The notes below the pieces were generated by a model. That model made no database searches and was not told the origin of the DNA. It was given only the letters and a program-made list of their open reading frames with translations. A stretch of DNA of 64,000 nucleotides from Persicaria tinctoria (taxonomy: Eukaryota; Streptophyta; Magnoliopsida; Caryophyllales; Polygonaceae): the NCBI GenBank assembly GCA_037127255.1, contig JBANSL010000004.1, forward strand, positions 77,528,127 to 77,592,126, in the 5' to 3' direction. Every line of letters begins with the position of its first letter. The first letter of the stretch is position 1. The translations under genes were made by a program, and so were the position numbers. Below are positions 21,979-33,840 of this stretch, piece by piece.

Positions 21979-23619
21979 ACTAGGGAGTTGTTTGAGTTCC
22001 ATTTCAGGTGCCTGCACAACAGATGGAACAAGCACTTCGCTTGGAATCAGTAGATTGGGGCCAATGCCCAAAAGAGTAGAGAACTTACCTTCTACATCCA
22101 TCTGGGCTACTAATTCCTGCATGTTAGATGTAATTGAAAAATCTGTATAGGACTTGTCAATAGCATTCTCAATAATTGACTGCAACTCATCTTCCCTAGA
22201 AATATCAAATAGATCTTGAGCTAATGGTTCAATCACATCAATAGAGCACAGAGAATGGTCATCAACAGGATGTTTCATAGCCTTGTATAAATCGAATTCA
22301 ACCTTTTCTCCATCAAATTCCATTGTTAGTGTCTCTGAAACACAATCAATTTTTGTCCTAGCTGTTTTAATAAAAGGTCTACCTAACAGAATAGGCGCAT
22401 CATGCTTATCATGTTCCATATTCAGGACAAAGAAATCTGCAGGAAAAATCAGTTTATCGACCATGACCAAAACGTCTTCTAATACTCCTTTAGGGTATTT
22501 ATTAGACCTGTCAGCTAGTTGCACAATTACTCCAATTTCATGCAAAGGTCCTAAATCCAGCGATTTGTAAAGTGAGTAAGGAAGCACATTTATGGAAGTG
22601 CCTAGATCAAGCATAGCTCTATCAAATTTTACATCTCCAATGACACAGGGGATAGTAACCATACCTGGATCAGTGCACTTCTTCGGCATTCTCCTCTGAA
22701 ACATAGCGGAGACTTGCTCACTTACTTTCACTTTCTTTTTACCTTTCAGCTTCTGATTTCTCTTTACCGTGCAAAGTTCCTTCAAGAACTTGGCGTACTT
22801 GGGCACAGTTTTTATCATTTTCAGCAGAGGAATGTTCACCTGGCACTTGCTAAATGTCTCGAAAAGCTCTGAATCATTGATTATCCTCCTCTCTTTGAGT
22901 GCCTCAGGGAACGGAGGTTTTGGTTTCTCCGACCCGAGAGGGGGAAAATCCGGTCGTACATATGTATCGACAAAGGGCTCGGATTCAGGCGAGATCTTGT
23001 TCTCAGGTTCAGGACTCGACGCGGGCGCGCCAGTACCCAGCGTGGCCACTTCAGTGTTGGGCGTGGCCACGTCGGAGACCTGCGTGCTTTTCTCCTCTTC
23101 TTCCTGACTTTTTAGCTCTTTTCCATTTCGAAGAGTTATAGCACTGACGTTTTCCCTTGGATTGACCACCGTTTGAGATGGTAGACCCACTGACGTCTTT
23201 GCCTCTATTCTCGTGATTGCTTCAACCATTTGCCCCATTTGTTTCTGTATATCTTTTATGCTTGATTCAGTTGTCTGAACATGCGCAGTGAAGTGCTGTG
23301 TCAGGGTATTGAGCATGGACTCAGTAGAGGGAGCGTTACCCTGCTGCCTCTGATTGTAGGGAGGTGGCTGTTGTGGTTGGTTTGGTGGATCCCTCCATCT
23401 GAAATTTGGGTGATCCCGCCACCCTGGGTTGTAGGAGTTTGAGTAGGGGTCATGTCTGGGTCTCTGAGGTCCATTTCCACCTATAGCACTTACTTCAGCG
23501 GTGTCTTCCTGGAGTGTAGGACAGGAATCAGTTGGGTGGAAGTTATCATTGCAGATTCCACAAGCCTGGAGTTGTTGAGGAGTCCCTTGCAGAGTGAGCC
23601 TCTTAACCATTTCCTTCAA
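21979..23619 (-). pseudogene. E4 gag C-terminus and protease
   Basis: An open frame starting at LKEMVKRLTL (a TTG codon). It carries a zinc-knuckle-like CGICNDNFHPTDSCP, the Asn/Pro/Arg-rich spacer that E2 lacks, the motif SAITLRNGKEL, a linker at about 22950-23110 with the E4-specific GC-rich motif, and an aspartic protease with LDLGTSINVLP (the usual Ala after Gly is Thr) and ILLGRPF. It continues gag but is out of frame with 23616-24440 by one frameshift, and it is truncated by E1. A functional product is unlikely. Confidence 0.85.
23018..23076. repeat. E4-specific GC-rich motif in the gag-protease linker
   Basis: Contains GACGCGGGCGCGCCAGTA, then CAGCGTGGCCAC, then GGGCGTGGCCACGTCGG. The E4 LTR at 25432-25555 holds the same composite twice (GACACGGGCGCGTCAATAG with CAGCGTGGTCGCGTCAG, and GCGCGGGCGCGTCAGTAG with CAGCGCGGCCGCG). 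The similarity is too extended to be base composition alone. Confidence 0.8.
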
Positions 23620-24440
23620 TGATCAGCAATATCTTTGGATTGGTTAGAGTCTACCAAATTGACTCCTTTCTTTCTGGTGGACTTCCCAAAATTTCTAGTC
23701 CCCTCAACCATTTCCTGAATCTTCTCCATGGCTCCCTCTGGCGTGGCATTCAGAATATTTCCTCCGCATGCGGCATCAATCATCCTTCTATCAGATTCCA
23801 GCAATCCCCCATAGATGTATAGGACTAGGTCCTTCGTGCTGTAGCCATGGAAGGGGCAATTAGCGCAAAGCTTCTTGAACCTTTCATTGTAATCGTAGAG
23901 GGTTTCATCATCTTCCTGCTCTATATTGCTGATCGCCTTCTTCAAGGTGTTCTCCTTCTTAGCAGGAAAGAATTTCTCCAGGAAGGCCTTGTGGAGCTTA
24001 GGCCAAGTGTCGATGCTCCCTGTAGGAAGACTGTAGTACCAGTCATCCGCAGCATCGACCAGCGTGAACCCAAAGGCTCTCATCTTTATCTGTACTTCAT
24101 CTATATTGGCTGGTTTCATGCTCATGCACACATTATGAAACTTCCCCATGTGCTTAATGGGGTCTTCTCCAGCCAATCCATGGAATTTGGGCAGTTGATG
24201 AATCAGCCCAGACTTTAGCTCAAAATGGTTGTCATCCCCCAGAGCAGGAATTGTCACAGCAGGTGCCTGCTGTGTGATGTTTGCTGCTATCAGCTGTCGC
24301 AGTGTCTGATTTGCATTTCCAGCCATTGGATCAGGTTGTTGGGAATGTTGGTGTTGTTCTCTAAGGCGGCGGTGGTATGTCCTGTCAATTTCCCAATCAA
24401 AATCAACAAGATGGGGATTAGTAGCACGAGTGCGAACCAT
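23616..24440 (-). pseudogene. E4 gag N-terminal part
   Basis: Starts at MVRTRATNPHLVDF (ATG at 24440), homologous to the E2 gag start, although the frame is open further upstream to 24485. It contains FELKSGLIHQLPKFHGL and WPKLHKAFLEKFFPA, typical of the Athila gag core. It stops at 23616-23618 after KDIADH. The continuing homology (KEMVKRL) is in another frame, so one indel has broken gag. Confidence 0.85.
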
Positions 24441-24519
24441 GCAAGAGGTTCGCACCCAAACAGGTAATAAGACAAACAGGAACAAAGATAATCCGTCTCC
24501 CCGGCAACGGCGCCAAATT

Positions 24520-25741
24520 TGACAGGCCTAAAGTCGTTATGCCAAATCAAAGTAAATTCCTAAGGTGCAAACTATAACAAGTATAGTAGGTAAGTTAGGG
24601 TCGAACCCACATGGAAAAAGAATCAATTGTAAGAGCACGTATTATTACCCAAAAGTAACCAATTCAAGGGGGAGTTTTGTGTGTAAGCAATAGTGACAGA
24701 ACAAGTTGCAAATATATGATGGAAAAGTATTACACCAGGTAATTATCCGCACAACAATTGAGATGGTTCATCATCGAATTCTATGAATCTCAAGTTCTAA
24801 TGTCCAGTAATTGTTCTCAATTCAGATCGTGTAATGGCTTTTAGTCCTACCAGTCCTAAAAGCGCTTATCACCAAATTACAAGGGGAAACCTTCACCGAA
24901 TAATAAAGCAATAGGATTCAAACATGAATTATAATGAGATACAAGCGATTATAACAACCTGTTAAAATAGCATGTAATCGAATCTCCTTCACAATCTAAC
25001 ACAAGCAACCTACTTATGACGATTGTGTTTGCTACAATGGGTTACAACCCCAAACCTGAAGTTGGAAACCCTAGCAATATGACTAGTATCGATAAACCTA
25101 GGTGATCAATCCAGATTAACCAATAATAAGCAATCAAGCAATAAGCTCAGGAGACCGAAACAATTAACAAAGGACGAACGAGAGTAGAATACTCACAACC
25201 AATTCAATTGAAGGCTTCAAAGAACCAAGTGTAACAAAGGAGAGTTAGTTCTCCATAGGGTTTGTGAGATGATGAAGGGAAAATACGTCTCTGGAAAAAT
25301 AACCTCTTCCAACTCGCTTCCTTCTCGGAAATAATATATCCTAATTAAAAGGGTTTTTTAATCCCGTAAAAATATAAATTAACAACTAATAAGATAGGGG
25401 AAAATCGGATAAGAATCCGTCTCCAGGGACTGACACGGGCGCGTCAATAGCAGCGTGGTCGCGTCAGTGAATATCTTGCTACTTCTCTCTGAGGCAACGA
25501 CGCAGGTACTCCCTCCTAGCAGCGCGGGCGCGTCAGTAGCAGCGCGGCCGCGCCAAGCTCGCCTGATTCCAACTGCTTCCGAATTTCTTCACTTTAACTC
25601 TTCTATAACTTGCATGATCCTATGATTTCTTCAACTTCTTCAACAATTTCCGAATCACCAAGTTCATACAAATATCTCTCACAATGGCATGTAAATGATG
25701 ACAAAAACTACTAAATGCGCTATAGAATATATCGCATATCA
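24520..25741 (-). repeat. E4 5' LTR
   Basis: Begins with TGACAGGCC at 24520, directly next to the primer-binding region, and most likely ends at CATATCA (25741), which resembles the E2 LTR end ATTATCA. The right edge rests on this resemblance only, because no second LTR is in the window. It contains two copies of the E4 GC-rich composite motif at 25432-25555, followed in the element's sense by TTTTAATTAGGATATATTA, a plausible promoter position shared with E2. Confidence 0.75.
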
Positions 25742-26832
25742 ATACACAACAAGTCTCAAGCCCGAAAAAAAGGAGGATGGGAGATATGTTATGTGGTATT
25801 TTATGTTATTAGATCTTAAATGTCATCATAATTGTGTCACCAATAAAAATGTCACCAATGAAATATAATCAAATTTCATGCTCATATGATACCAATTGTA
25901 TAAAAATGTTATCAATTGTATAAATAAAAATGTCATCAACATACAATGTCATCACAAATGATTGAGATCAATGAGGCGTAATCACAAATGTCGCCAATGA
26001 ATAAAAATCATCATTAAAAGATGTCATCAATGAAGTTTAATTGCATTTGATGCCCTTGTGTCATTAATTGTATAAAAATGTCACCACAAATGATTGTATC
26101 AATGAAATGTAATCACAAATGTGTCATGAGTGAATAAAAGTATAATCAATGAAAATAAATCAATATACAATTGATTAATTAAAAAAGTGGCATCTAACGA
26201 TTTGATTAAAAAAAGTGGCATCAAATAATTACATAAGAAAAATGGCATCAAAGCACTACTTTGAAAAAGTGGCATCATATTAAAGATAAAAATGTCATCA
26301 AAACACTACTTTGAAAAATATGTCATCATGGTAAAAAAATATCATCAAAAAATTGACATAAAAAAATCGCATCAGTAAAAAAAAATAACATCAATGGTCA
26401 AAGTGGCATCACAATAAACAAAAAATGTCATCAAGGTTTAAAAAAAAGTGTCACCAAATCATCTCATTAGAAAAGTGACATCAAAGTGAAAATAAAATAT
26501 AATAAAAAAAATGGCATCAAAACGGTAAAAAAATGTCATCAAGGTTTAAAAAAAGTGACATTAAAAAAGTGTCATCCAATCATTTCATTAGAAAGGTGGC
26601 ATCAAAGTGAAAATAAAATATAATAAAATTTTGGCATCAAAACGGTAAAATATGAAATCACAAAAAATAGCATCACTTTATATATATTAAAAAAATAAAT
26701 AAAATCCAAATGGGTTAGTCAACATTGACGGGTCAACGGTCAACATTGACCAGTCAATGGTCAACCAGTTGACCATTGACCACTATTTGGATGAGGTCTA
26801 CCCAAACTAATTAAATTAGTTTGGGGTCTAGA
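25742..26832. repeat. Degenerate GTCATCA/GGCATCA-rich region
   Basis: From about 25805 to 26680 the words GTCATCA, GTCACCA and GGCATCA recur every 15-40 bases, separated by A-rich sequence and AATG. Near 26420-26660 there are two longer imperfect copies of an AAGTGACATCAAAGTG block. At 26707-26785 short TTGAC/GTCAA words form overlapping inverted repeats. There is no coding potential. It could be an old satellite-like tract or the interior of a degenerated transposon. Confidence 0.6.
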
Positions 26833-27195
26833 CAGTGGCGGAGCCAGGATTTTGGGTAGGGGGGTGCTAAAAAAAATTTGTGAATTTTTATTTTTGGTGT
26901 ATACTTGATAAGAAGATTTTGTAAAAAAAAATATTGAAAAAACACTAAAATTGTGATTTTTAATGATTTTTTTTGTATTTAAATAGTTGAGAGTAACCAA
27001 AAAATAGAAGAGAAACAAAAAATATAGATAAAATGATGAAGAATTATTTTAAACCAATATTAAAAGGAATAGTTTATTATATAATTTAAACATAAATATG
27101 ACATTTTTTAATGAAGTGGTTGATATAAACAAAAAATATAAAGAGAAATTAAGAAGAATTAATGATAGAGTAAAACAAATAAAAAGGTGAGAGGG

Positions 27196-29986
27196 TGTAA
27201 AGGCTCGGATTTTTAAATACTAATTTTCAAAAAAATATAATAATAATAATAATAATAATAATGATAATAATTAAAATGAATTTAAATCGGGGTATTTAAA
27301 ATTTCTTAAAATCCTTCCGGCATCGTTTGAATTTGGATTTTATTTCCGCTTTCGTGTGATAGGTTTTGGGAATGTGATTAGAACAGTTACTTTATTTCGG
27401 TATTCGAAGATTTGATTTAAATTTCGCTAAAGTCGGAATTAACGGGTTTCGAATCTGAACGTCGGGTATAGTCTCCTTAGCTTTTATATCTTGGGACCAC
27501 TTCCAAATTCCCTTTTCTTTAATTTTTCTTTTCCTTCCCCTCTCTCTTGCTGCTCCCTCGCTGGCCTCTCTTGTCTTCTTCTTCAACAATCCCCCACACC
27601 CACAAACTGCACAAATCGCCCTACTCTCCTATATAGACCTCTCTCAATCAATTGTCCTTTTCACATTCACAAAACCCACACAAAAAGAACCCTAAAACTT
27701 ATCTACAGACAACTCCTTCCTCTTTCCTTAAATCCAAAACAAGGTCCTTTTGCTCTTCTTGAGCCTTGTTGCCGCAGCCACCAGCTCACCACAAACACCA
27801 GCCACCTCCCTCCGCAACCGCTCGTTTCTTTCAGCCTCCAGAAGCGCCGGGAGGAGTCGTCGCCGAGCTGCCCAAGAGCCAAGCCTCCCCTGCTAGAAGC
27901 AGTAGGATGCCGAGAGCACCTCCGCCCTCCCTCTCTGAGCAGCAGCCGCGCGAGCTCCACTCTCTCCTCCCTCCGACGTCCGCGAGCAGCAGACGGAGCA
28001 GCCGAAGTCGAAAGCCTCCTTCCTCCGTCCTCTGCTTTCGGCGGGACGATTGGTAAGCCTCCCTCTTTCCTCTTGCGCTCAAAGCCCCGTAAAAGTCCCA
28101 CCTTTTGACTCTTAAATTCGTCCTAGGCCAAGCACGAGCCGTCCGAGTCTCCGACAAGCCGATTCGACCTCCGACGAGCTCCGGCGAGTCGAGTCAAAGC
28201 CCGACGACTTCGGATCCCCTCGGTGAGAACCTCTCTCCCTCGCTCCTTGTTCCGTGTGTGTGTGCGTGTCGGGTAGTCGGGATTTGGTTGCCGGAGCAAG
28301 GCCGCCGCCGGCGAGCCTCCCGCTCCTCTTCTTCTTCCGTCAACACGGGCAAGGGGCCTGTCCCTCTGTTTTTCTATTTTCCGTTCAAATTCAAGGAAGA
28401 AGAAGATCCCATGGGTCCCATCTCCATATCATCGTCCACGTCATCAGCCCAGGGTCCCACATTTCTTTTATTTCCTTCTGAATCCGAAAGCAATATGGAA
28501 GAGAGAATGGGTAGTATGTTGGGCCTAATTCCTTCAAGTAATCAAAATAAGATTTTGGGCCTAATTTCTTCTAAGAGGCTGATTTTTATAACACTATGAG
28601 ACTTGGATTTTTAAGAGATATTCGGAAAAGGTTTTCAAAGTTGAATTTGTTTTGATAAATGGAGAATTGATTTAATAAAACTAAAAAGAGAATTTTGGAA
28701 ATATACTAACCTTATCGGATTTGTCTTGAAATAATTATTAAAATAAGTTGATGAAAGGGTAATGTTTTATAAATGGATTTTTGGATGATTTGAGAAAGCG
28801 TTTTGAATGGTGATTTGATCTAACTTGAGGTTTTAAAAGGGTTTCGGAAAATCTAGGGAAAATGAGGAATAAATTTGATGACTTGTGTGTGATATTATAT
28901 GCTTGAGTAACATTAGAAGTAGACTTATTTATATTACTTATATATGTGTTAGGTGATCATATGTGACATGTTGGCTGCCTATATACCTAGTGTTGCCTTT
29001 TGCTGTTCTGCACCGCCAGGTAAGTCTCCTCGGAGCTTACTCAGATTGAATAGAGATATTCCCTGCTTTAGGTGCATGATATACTAGGTGCTTGCATTCA
29101 TGATCAGCATGCCATGTAGTACCATGCTAGGTTGCATCGATCGTTGAGCATTCTATTTCTTTGTGTGTATGTAAACAGAACGGCCGTTATCTGTGATAGT
29201 CCTAGAAGTCTTTGCTAGGGTCATAGGGTAGCCCAGCCTCATCGGGTACCCTCAGTCAATCGAGTACTTCCTTATATTATGATATGCCTGCGGGCTTTAT
29301 TGTGGAGCGGGTTAGGCATGCGTGCCCCCCGATTATGAATGAATGCATTCACGAGCTGGCCAGTCTCCGCCTGTCGGAAGGGGTGGAGGTAGGAGAGGGA
29401 TATGCCACTTGGCATTGTCTTGGGCCCTTTACAGTATTTCTGCACATTATTATGAACTAGAAGCATGCTAGTGTGTTTGAATTTCATAATGCATTAGAGC
29501 ATCTTTATTAGGTATAGCGTATATGTGTGCTTATGGTTGGGATGCAGAGTTAAGTGGGCATCGATCTGATCCCGCCCCAAATCAATTTTTTTAGGAATTA
29601 TTTATGTTCATCCTATCGGTGCTGTTTGCTTATTGCGCGGGTCATTTTGTCGGCGGAGAGTGAGCGCTGGAGTTATAGACTTCACCAGACTCTGATTATA
29701 TTGTTTTGGATTTATACTTTTGACTCCGTTTTGACCCGGCTCCGCCGTGGCACTTGTATCTGTACTTTACTTCCGCTTTACTTCCGTTTGAAATGGTTTC
29801 CGCGACATAGTCTTAGGACAGGTTAAGGGTACCCAACGGCCCTTCGAGGTTTTAGGGTTGAAATCCCTCTTTCTACAAATCTTAAAACGAGTTTGAAACC
29901 TCGACCCGTACCTGGATTGCAAGATCCGAACAAGGGGTTTTATCCCTTGAAACGTAATCCAGAAATTATAATTCTGGGCCGTTACA
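27196..29986 (+). repeat. Solo LTR of a chromovirus (E1 lineage)
   Basis: A 2791-bp sequence beginning TGTAAAGGCTCGGATTTTT, the same start as the E1 LTR in the element's sense, and ending GGGCCGTTACA. It is bounded by a 5-bp duplication GAGGG (27191-27195 and 29987-29991). No internal region is present, so it arose by LTR-LTR recombination. It contains the conserved AACGGCCGTTATCTGTGA block near 29180. Frames at about 27491-28600 are low-complexity and not supported as genes. Confidence 0.9.
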
Positions 29987-29993
29987 GAGGGTG

Positions 29994-30059
29994 GGATTTG
30001 AACCCAACACCCTTTGTTTCCCCTCGCTTTTTCCCTTCTTTCCCTTACCACTTGAGCTA
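29994..30059 (-). other. tRNA-like A and B boxes inside the hAT element
   Basis: On the minus strand TAGCTCAAGTGG (30059-30048) matches a pol III A box, and GGTTCAAATCC (30004-29994) matches a B box about 43 bases later. No tRNA cloverleaf can be closed. It is most likely a tRNA-derived SINE remnant or a tRNA-like end of this MITE family. Confidence 0.5.
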
Positions 30060-30201
30060 GATAGAACTTTTATTTCAAATATCATTTAAATGTATTATAT
30101 TACTTTAAAAATACTAAATATATGCAAAAAAAAAAAAAAAAAAAAAAAAATTCCGAGCTAGGGGGTGCTCGAGCACCACCAGCTCCGCCACTGGGTCTAG
30201 A

Positions 30202-30781
30202 TACCCAATTGAATGTCTATGTAACAAAAGCACCCTAAATTCAATGCAACTTATGTAGTTATATATAGGTTGAGTATTGAGATGGCGCGCGCTAGCTAGC
30301 TCTACCATGTGTGAATTGAACAATTCTCAATCTTTTTCACTCCTAGGGAATCATTTTTCTTTGCTAGCTTCTTGCTTCAAACTAAATCATCGGCGGTATG
30401 AATAGGGTTAAGTACTTGCATATAAGTCCATATCTAGGGCTTGCATTTTCTCTAGTTAGATCCATGGTTAACACGTGGACATACAGCTGCACGTACAGGT
30501 GATCAGGCGCTCCGCAGTAGGAATTCTATGAGCTTGTCGGCGGTTGGGAATCTTAAATCTTACAAGCAACCTAATAAAACCCTAATCAAATGGCTATAGA
30601 TGAATTGATTCATATGTGTCGGTACGCACAAAATGTTCATCAATCATTTTCATCTTCTACAGTCGGCACGTTTTCATGTGTCCTCTCGATTATTGGTACA
30701 CATTTAACGGCTGCGATTCAACGAATTAAGACAGGCTGTGTAGATATATGTAACAATATACGGAGTAACAATTATATGATA
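30202..30781. other. Intergenic sequence, nothing recognised
   Basis: About 580 bp of ordinary AT-rich sequence. I found no open frame with protein features, no repeat borders and no RNA gene. Confidence 0.5.
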
Positions 30782-31034
30782 CTCCCTCCGTTCGGCAAAA
30801 CTTGTCGTTTTAAAGTTTTATTTTTGTTCGGAAAAATTTGTCATTTTAGATATTTTTGCTTTTACTTTACTAAAATATTCTTGATTTGATTGATGTGTTG
30901 TGAGTTGTAGTTTTTCATAAAGTAAAAAGTAGAGTAATAAATGAGGGTAAATTAGTAAAAAATGAGTGTAATTATTAGCTTTATTAAAACTTGTGCGGGG
31001 AGTTAAAATGACAAGTTTTGCCGAACGGAGAGAG
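30782..31034. mobile_element. Stowaway-type MITE
   Basis: Begins CTCCCTCCGTTCGGCAAAAC at 30782, ends with the inverse GTTTTGCCGAACGGAGAGAG at 31034, and is flanked by TA on both sides. 253 bp, no coding sequence. The CTCCCTCCGT end and TA duplication are diagnostic of Stowaway (Tc1/mariner-related). Confidence 0.88.
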
Positions 31035-31040
31035 TATATA

Positions 31041-31089
<49 letters not shown>

Positions 31090-31366
31090 ATGGGTAACTT
31101 GTGCACACCTCTTAGGGTGTACTTTGTGCACGATTATGAACCATTGATCGGATGTAGATGGATGGTTGAGATTAAAAGAATTATTTCTATTTTTTGCCGA
31201 ACGGAGAGAGTATATAACACACACACACACACATATATATATATAGAGAGAGAGAGAGAATGGGTAACTTGTGCACACCTCTTAGGGTGTACTTTGTGCA
31301 CGATTATGAACCATTGATCGGATGTAGATGGATGGTTGAGATTAAAAGAATTATTTCTATTTTTTT
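31016..31366. repeat. Tandem duplication spanning a MITE end and the start of element A
   Basis: A unit of about 176 bp (31016-31191) is repeated almost exactly at 31192-31366, shortened by about 6 bp in the CA/TA/GA microsatellite. Each unit contains the last 18 bp of the Stowaway MITE, a CA-TA-GA microsatellite and the left terminus of element A with its paired GTGCAC boxes. Confidence 0.88.
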
Positions 31367-31409
31367 AATTAAAAGCATGTGGACCCCGCGCACAATTGAT
31401 GGAAACCAG

Positions 31410-33794
31410 TTATACACTTTCAAATTCTATATTTTCGGAAAAAGAGATTTAAAAATGAAATTAAATCGGTTTTAAAACTCGTTTAGCGGATTCCGACCGT
31501 AATATAAAATTTGACGAACAATTTTCGTTCTTTTACCTCGAAAATTAAAAATAATTATCAGATGGCGATATTCTTGTCGATTTTAAAATTCTAATTGATC
31601 GAGAGAACGAGAGTCGGAAAAACTAACATTAAAAAAAAAACTAATTGCGGTATTCAAAATTCACGTATTCGGGATTTATTACCGGGTATTTGTTAACCAA
31701 TCCTACACTCAATCATCACCAACTCTCACACTTCACCATACATATTCAAAGACAACCCCTCTCCCCGTCATTCTTCATTCACATCACACTCCTCACCATC
31801 ACTTTCACCAACTCCCTCTCCCTCCATAATTTTACTGATCAACACACCATCCCCATCACGCATCATATTCTCCATCATCCCCTCTCGTCATCACCACCGG
31901 ATCCAGCATCACAACCATCACCGTAGCACCGAACCACCTCACTCTTCCGCTTTCCCCTTAAATCTCCTTTCCCAAGGACCATCGACAGCCCTCAACACCT
32001 CCTCGGGGTCACCACCAGCATCCGGAGCCGCCCAACGCCACCCAGGAGCCGCCAGCGCCGCCGACGAGCCACCGAACCATCGTCTCCCCTGTTCGAGCGC
32101 GTATAACGTTCCGGTAAGCCGTTCTTCTTCATTTCCGAGCCAAACCACTCTCGAGCCCTACCAACTTGCTCACCCATGTCCGACGCAGGTCCGAGGAGCC
32201 ATCGAGAGCCTCCGACAACGCCCAGAACTCCGGTCGAAGCTCCGACATTCGCGAACACCTCGGTGAGCTCCCAAGCCTTCCTTTCTTTCCTTTATCGATT
32301 ATGGATGTCCGTGTTCACTTAGCTTAGTCGGGGGGTAGTGAGGGTCGAGTGCGGGAAGCTTGGTCGAACTCCGTCGAGTTCCGGCGAGCTCGAGAGCGGT
32401 GAGGTTGAGAGCGTAGCCATGAGCAGCGAGGGCGAGGGAGTGAGCTGCGAGGGACCGGCCTGAGCGAGAGCTTGAGCAGCGAGCACGAGCGGAGACGGCG
32501 GAGCTGAGGTGCTGGGACGAGCAGCCTCCGGAGACCTTCTTCTCCAGGCGGCGTCGAGCATCGCAGGCGAGCAGGCGGGACTCGGGAGCGGGAGCCTTCA
32601 GTTGTTTGAAGGAAGAAGAAGATGGGGGCGGGCCCTCCTCTGCCCAGTCAGCACCCGTGGGGCCCGCTTCAATTCTTTTTAAAAATTGTTCCGTTGAGCT
32701 GGGTTGATATTCTACGGGTTCGGTTCGGTACGGTTCGGGTTATCCGTTTATTATTCAACTAATTAACGGTAATTAAAATATATTATAATAGTATTTGAGG
32801 ATTTGAAAGATAAATTATTATATTTTGGAAGATTTATAAGGGTTGATTTATTAAATAAAAATAGTCGGGATTTGAGTGGATGTGGAAATAATTTATAAAA
32901 GTATTAAATAATGGTATTTAAAATATCATGTAATATTATTTGAGATTTAAAATATATTATTGGGACTTAAAGATTTATACAGAATTTGGAAAAGAATTTC
33001 AAGGTTGGAAAGTAATTTAATAAATAAATTCAAAAGGGAATTTGACGAGTATTTTCAAGGGTCGGAATACTTAACTATTTAACTGGGATTTGAAACGGTT
33101 TTAAAACTAACTTGGGAACAAGACTTAGTCGATGACTAACTAGCATGATAATATGATTGTTTGACTAACAGTATGATATGCATGACTAATAGCATGACTT
33201 GTGGTGAATTATTATATGAGATTAAATGTTGGATGATTATGACGATCTAGTAGGATTTTATATCACACGAGTTATGTCTTATGATTTTGATGAACCGTTG
33301 AGGTATATGCGGAAATGATGTATATGAACATGCGGAATTGGTTGAATGATTTATGGAGAACGATGTGGTCTTAAGAAGCGGATGATGCGCGATGAAATGA
33401 CTTTCATAATATGTTACTTGTTCTATTGCTTGAGGTGTGCTTGAGTGCTTAATAGTTGGATGTAGACTTATGTATATTCCATTATGTACTAGGTGATACT
33501 CTGTGATTGTGACTACTGTGTGCTGGATTCTTCTATTGCCGATCTGCTAGCCAGGTAAGTACCTCCGGGGCTTACTCAGTAACCAGTACCTCCTGCCTGA
33601 TGTGTCATATAGTATGTAGGTGTTGCATATGCATAAGAGCATGTCATGTAGTATCATGCTTAGGAATTGCATTTACGAATGAGCATCCTTATTCTGTATG
33701 CGTTTGAATACAGAACGACCGTTATCTGTGATTCCTAGAGTCCTTTCTAGGGTCATAGGGCAGCCAAGTTTCATCAGGTGTTGCCCTCCTTGAG

Positions 33795-33840
<46 letters not shown>

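Larger units (their letters stand above)
21979..25741 (-). mobile_element. E4: Athila-like element split by E1
   Basis: A minus-strand element with a 5' LTR (24520-25741), primer-binding site, gag and protease. The coding sequence is cut at 21979, just after the residues ELKQLPS, exactly where the E1 LTR begins. The rest, with reverse transcriptase, should lie beyond the left end of E1, outside the window. It is the oldest insertion in the nest. Its protein is clearly related to E2, but its LTR is not alignable to that of E2 by eye except at the ends. Confidence 0.9.
26833..30193. mobile_element. Non-autonomous hAT-type transposon split by a solo LTR
   Basis: Ends with CAGTGGCGGAGC at 26833 and its inverse GCTCCGCCACTG at 30193, flanked by a perfect 8-bp duplication GGTCTAGA (26825-26832 and 30194-30201). 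The terminal sequence and 8-bp duplication are typical of plant hAT MITEs. Without the solo LTR and its TSD the element is about 565 bp, AT-rich and without a transposase. Near its right end it carries tRNA-like promoter boxes (about 29994-30059). Confidence 0.85.

Noticed and set aside
27491..28599. Open frames of 205 and 164 codons in the solo LTR
   Set aside because: They lie wholly within a solo LTR with a perfect TSD, have low-complexity Ser/Pro/Arg composition and no recognisable domain.
29994..30059. tRNA gene on the minus strand
   Set aside because: A and B boxes are present, but acceptor and anticodon stems cannot be formed.
33797..33835. TA-repeat tract as a terminator or origin
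   Set aside because: A simple microsatellite inside a solo LTR.
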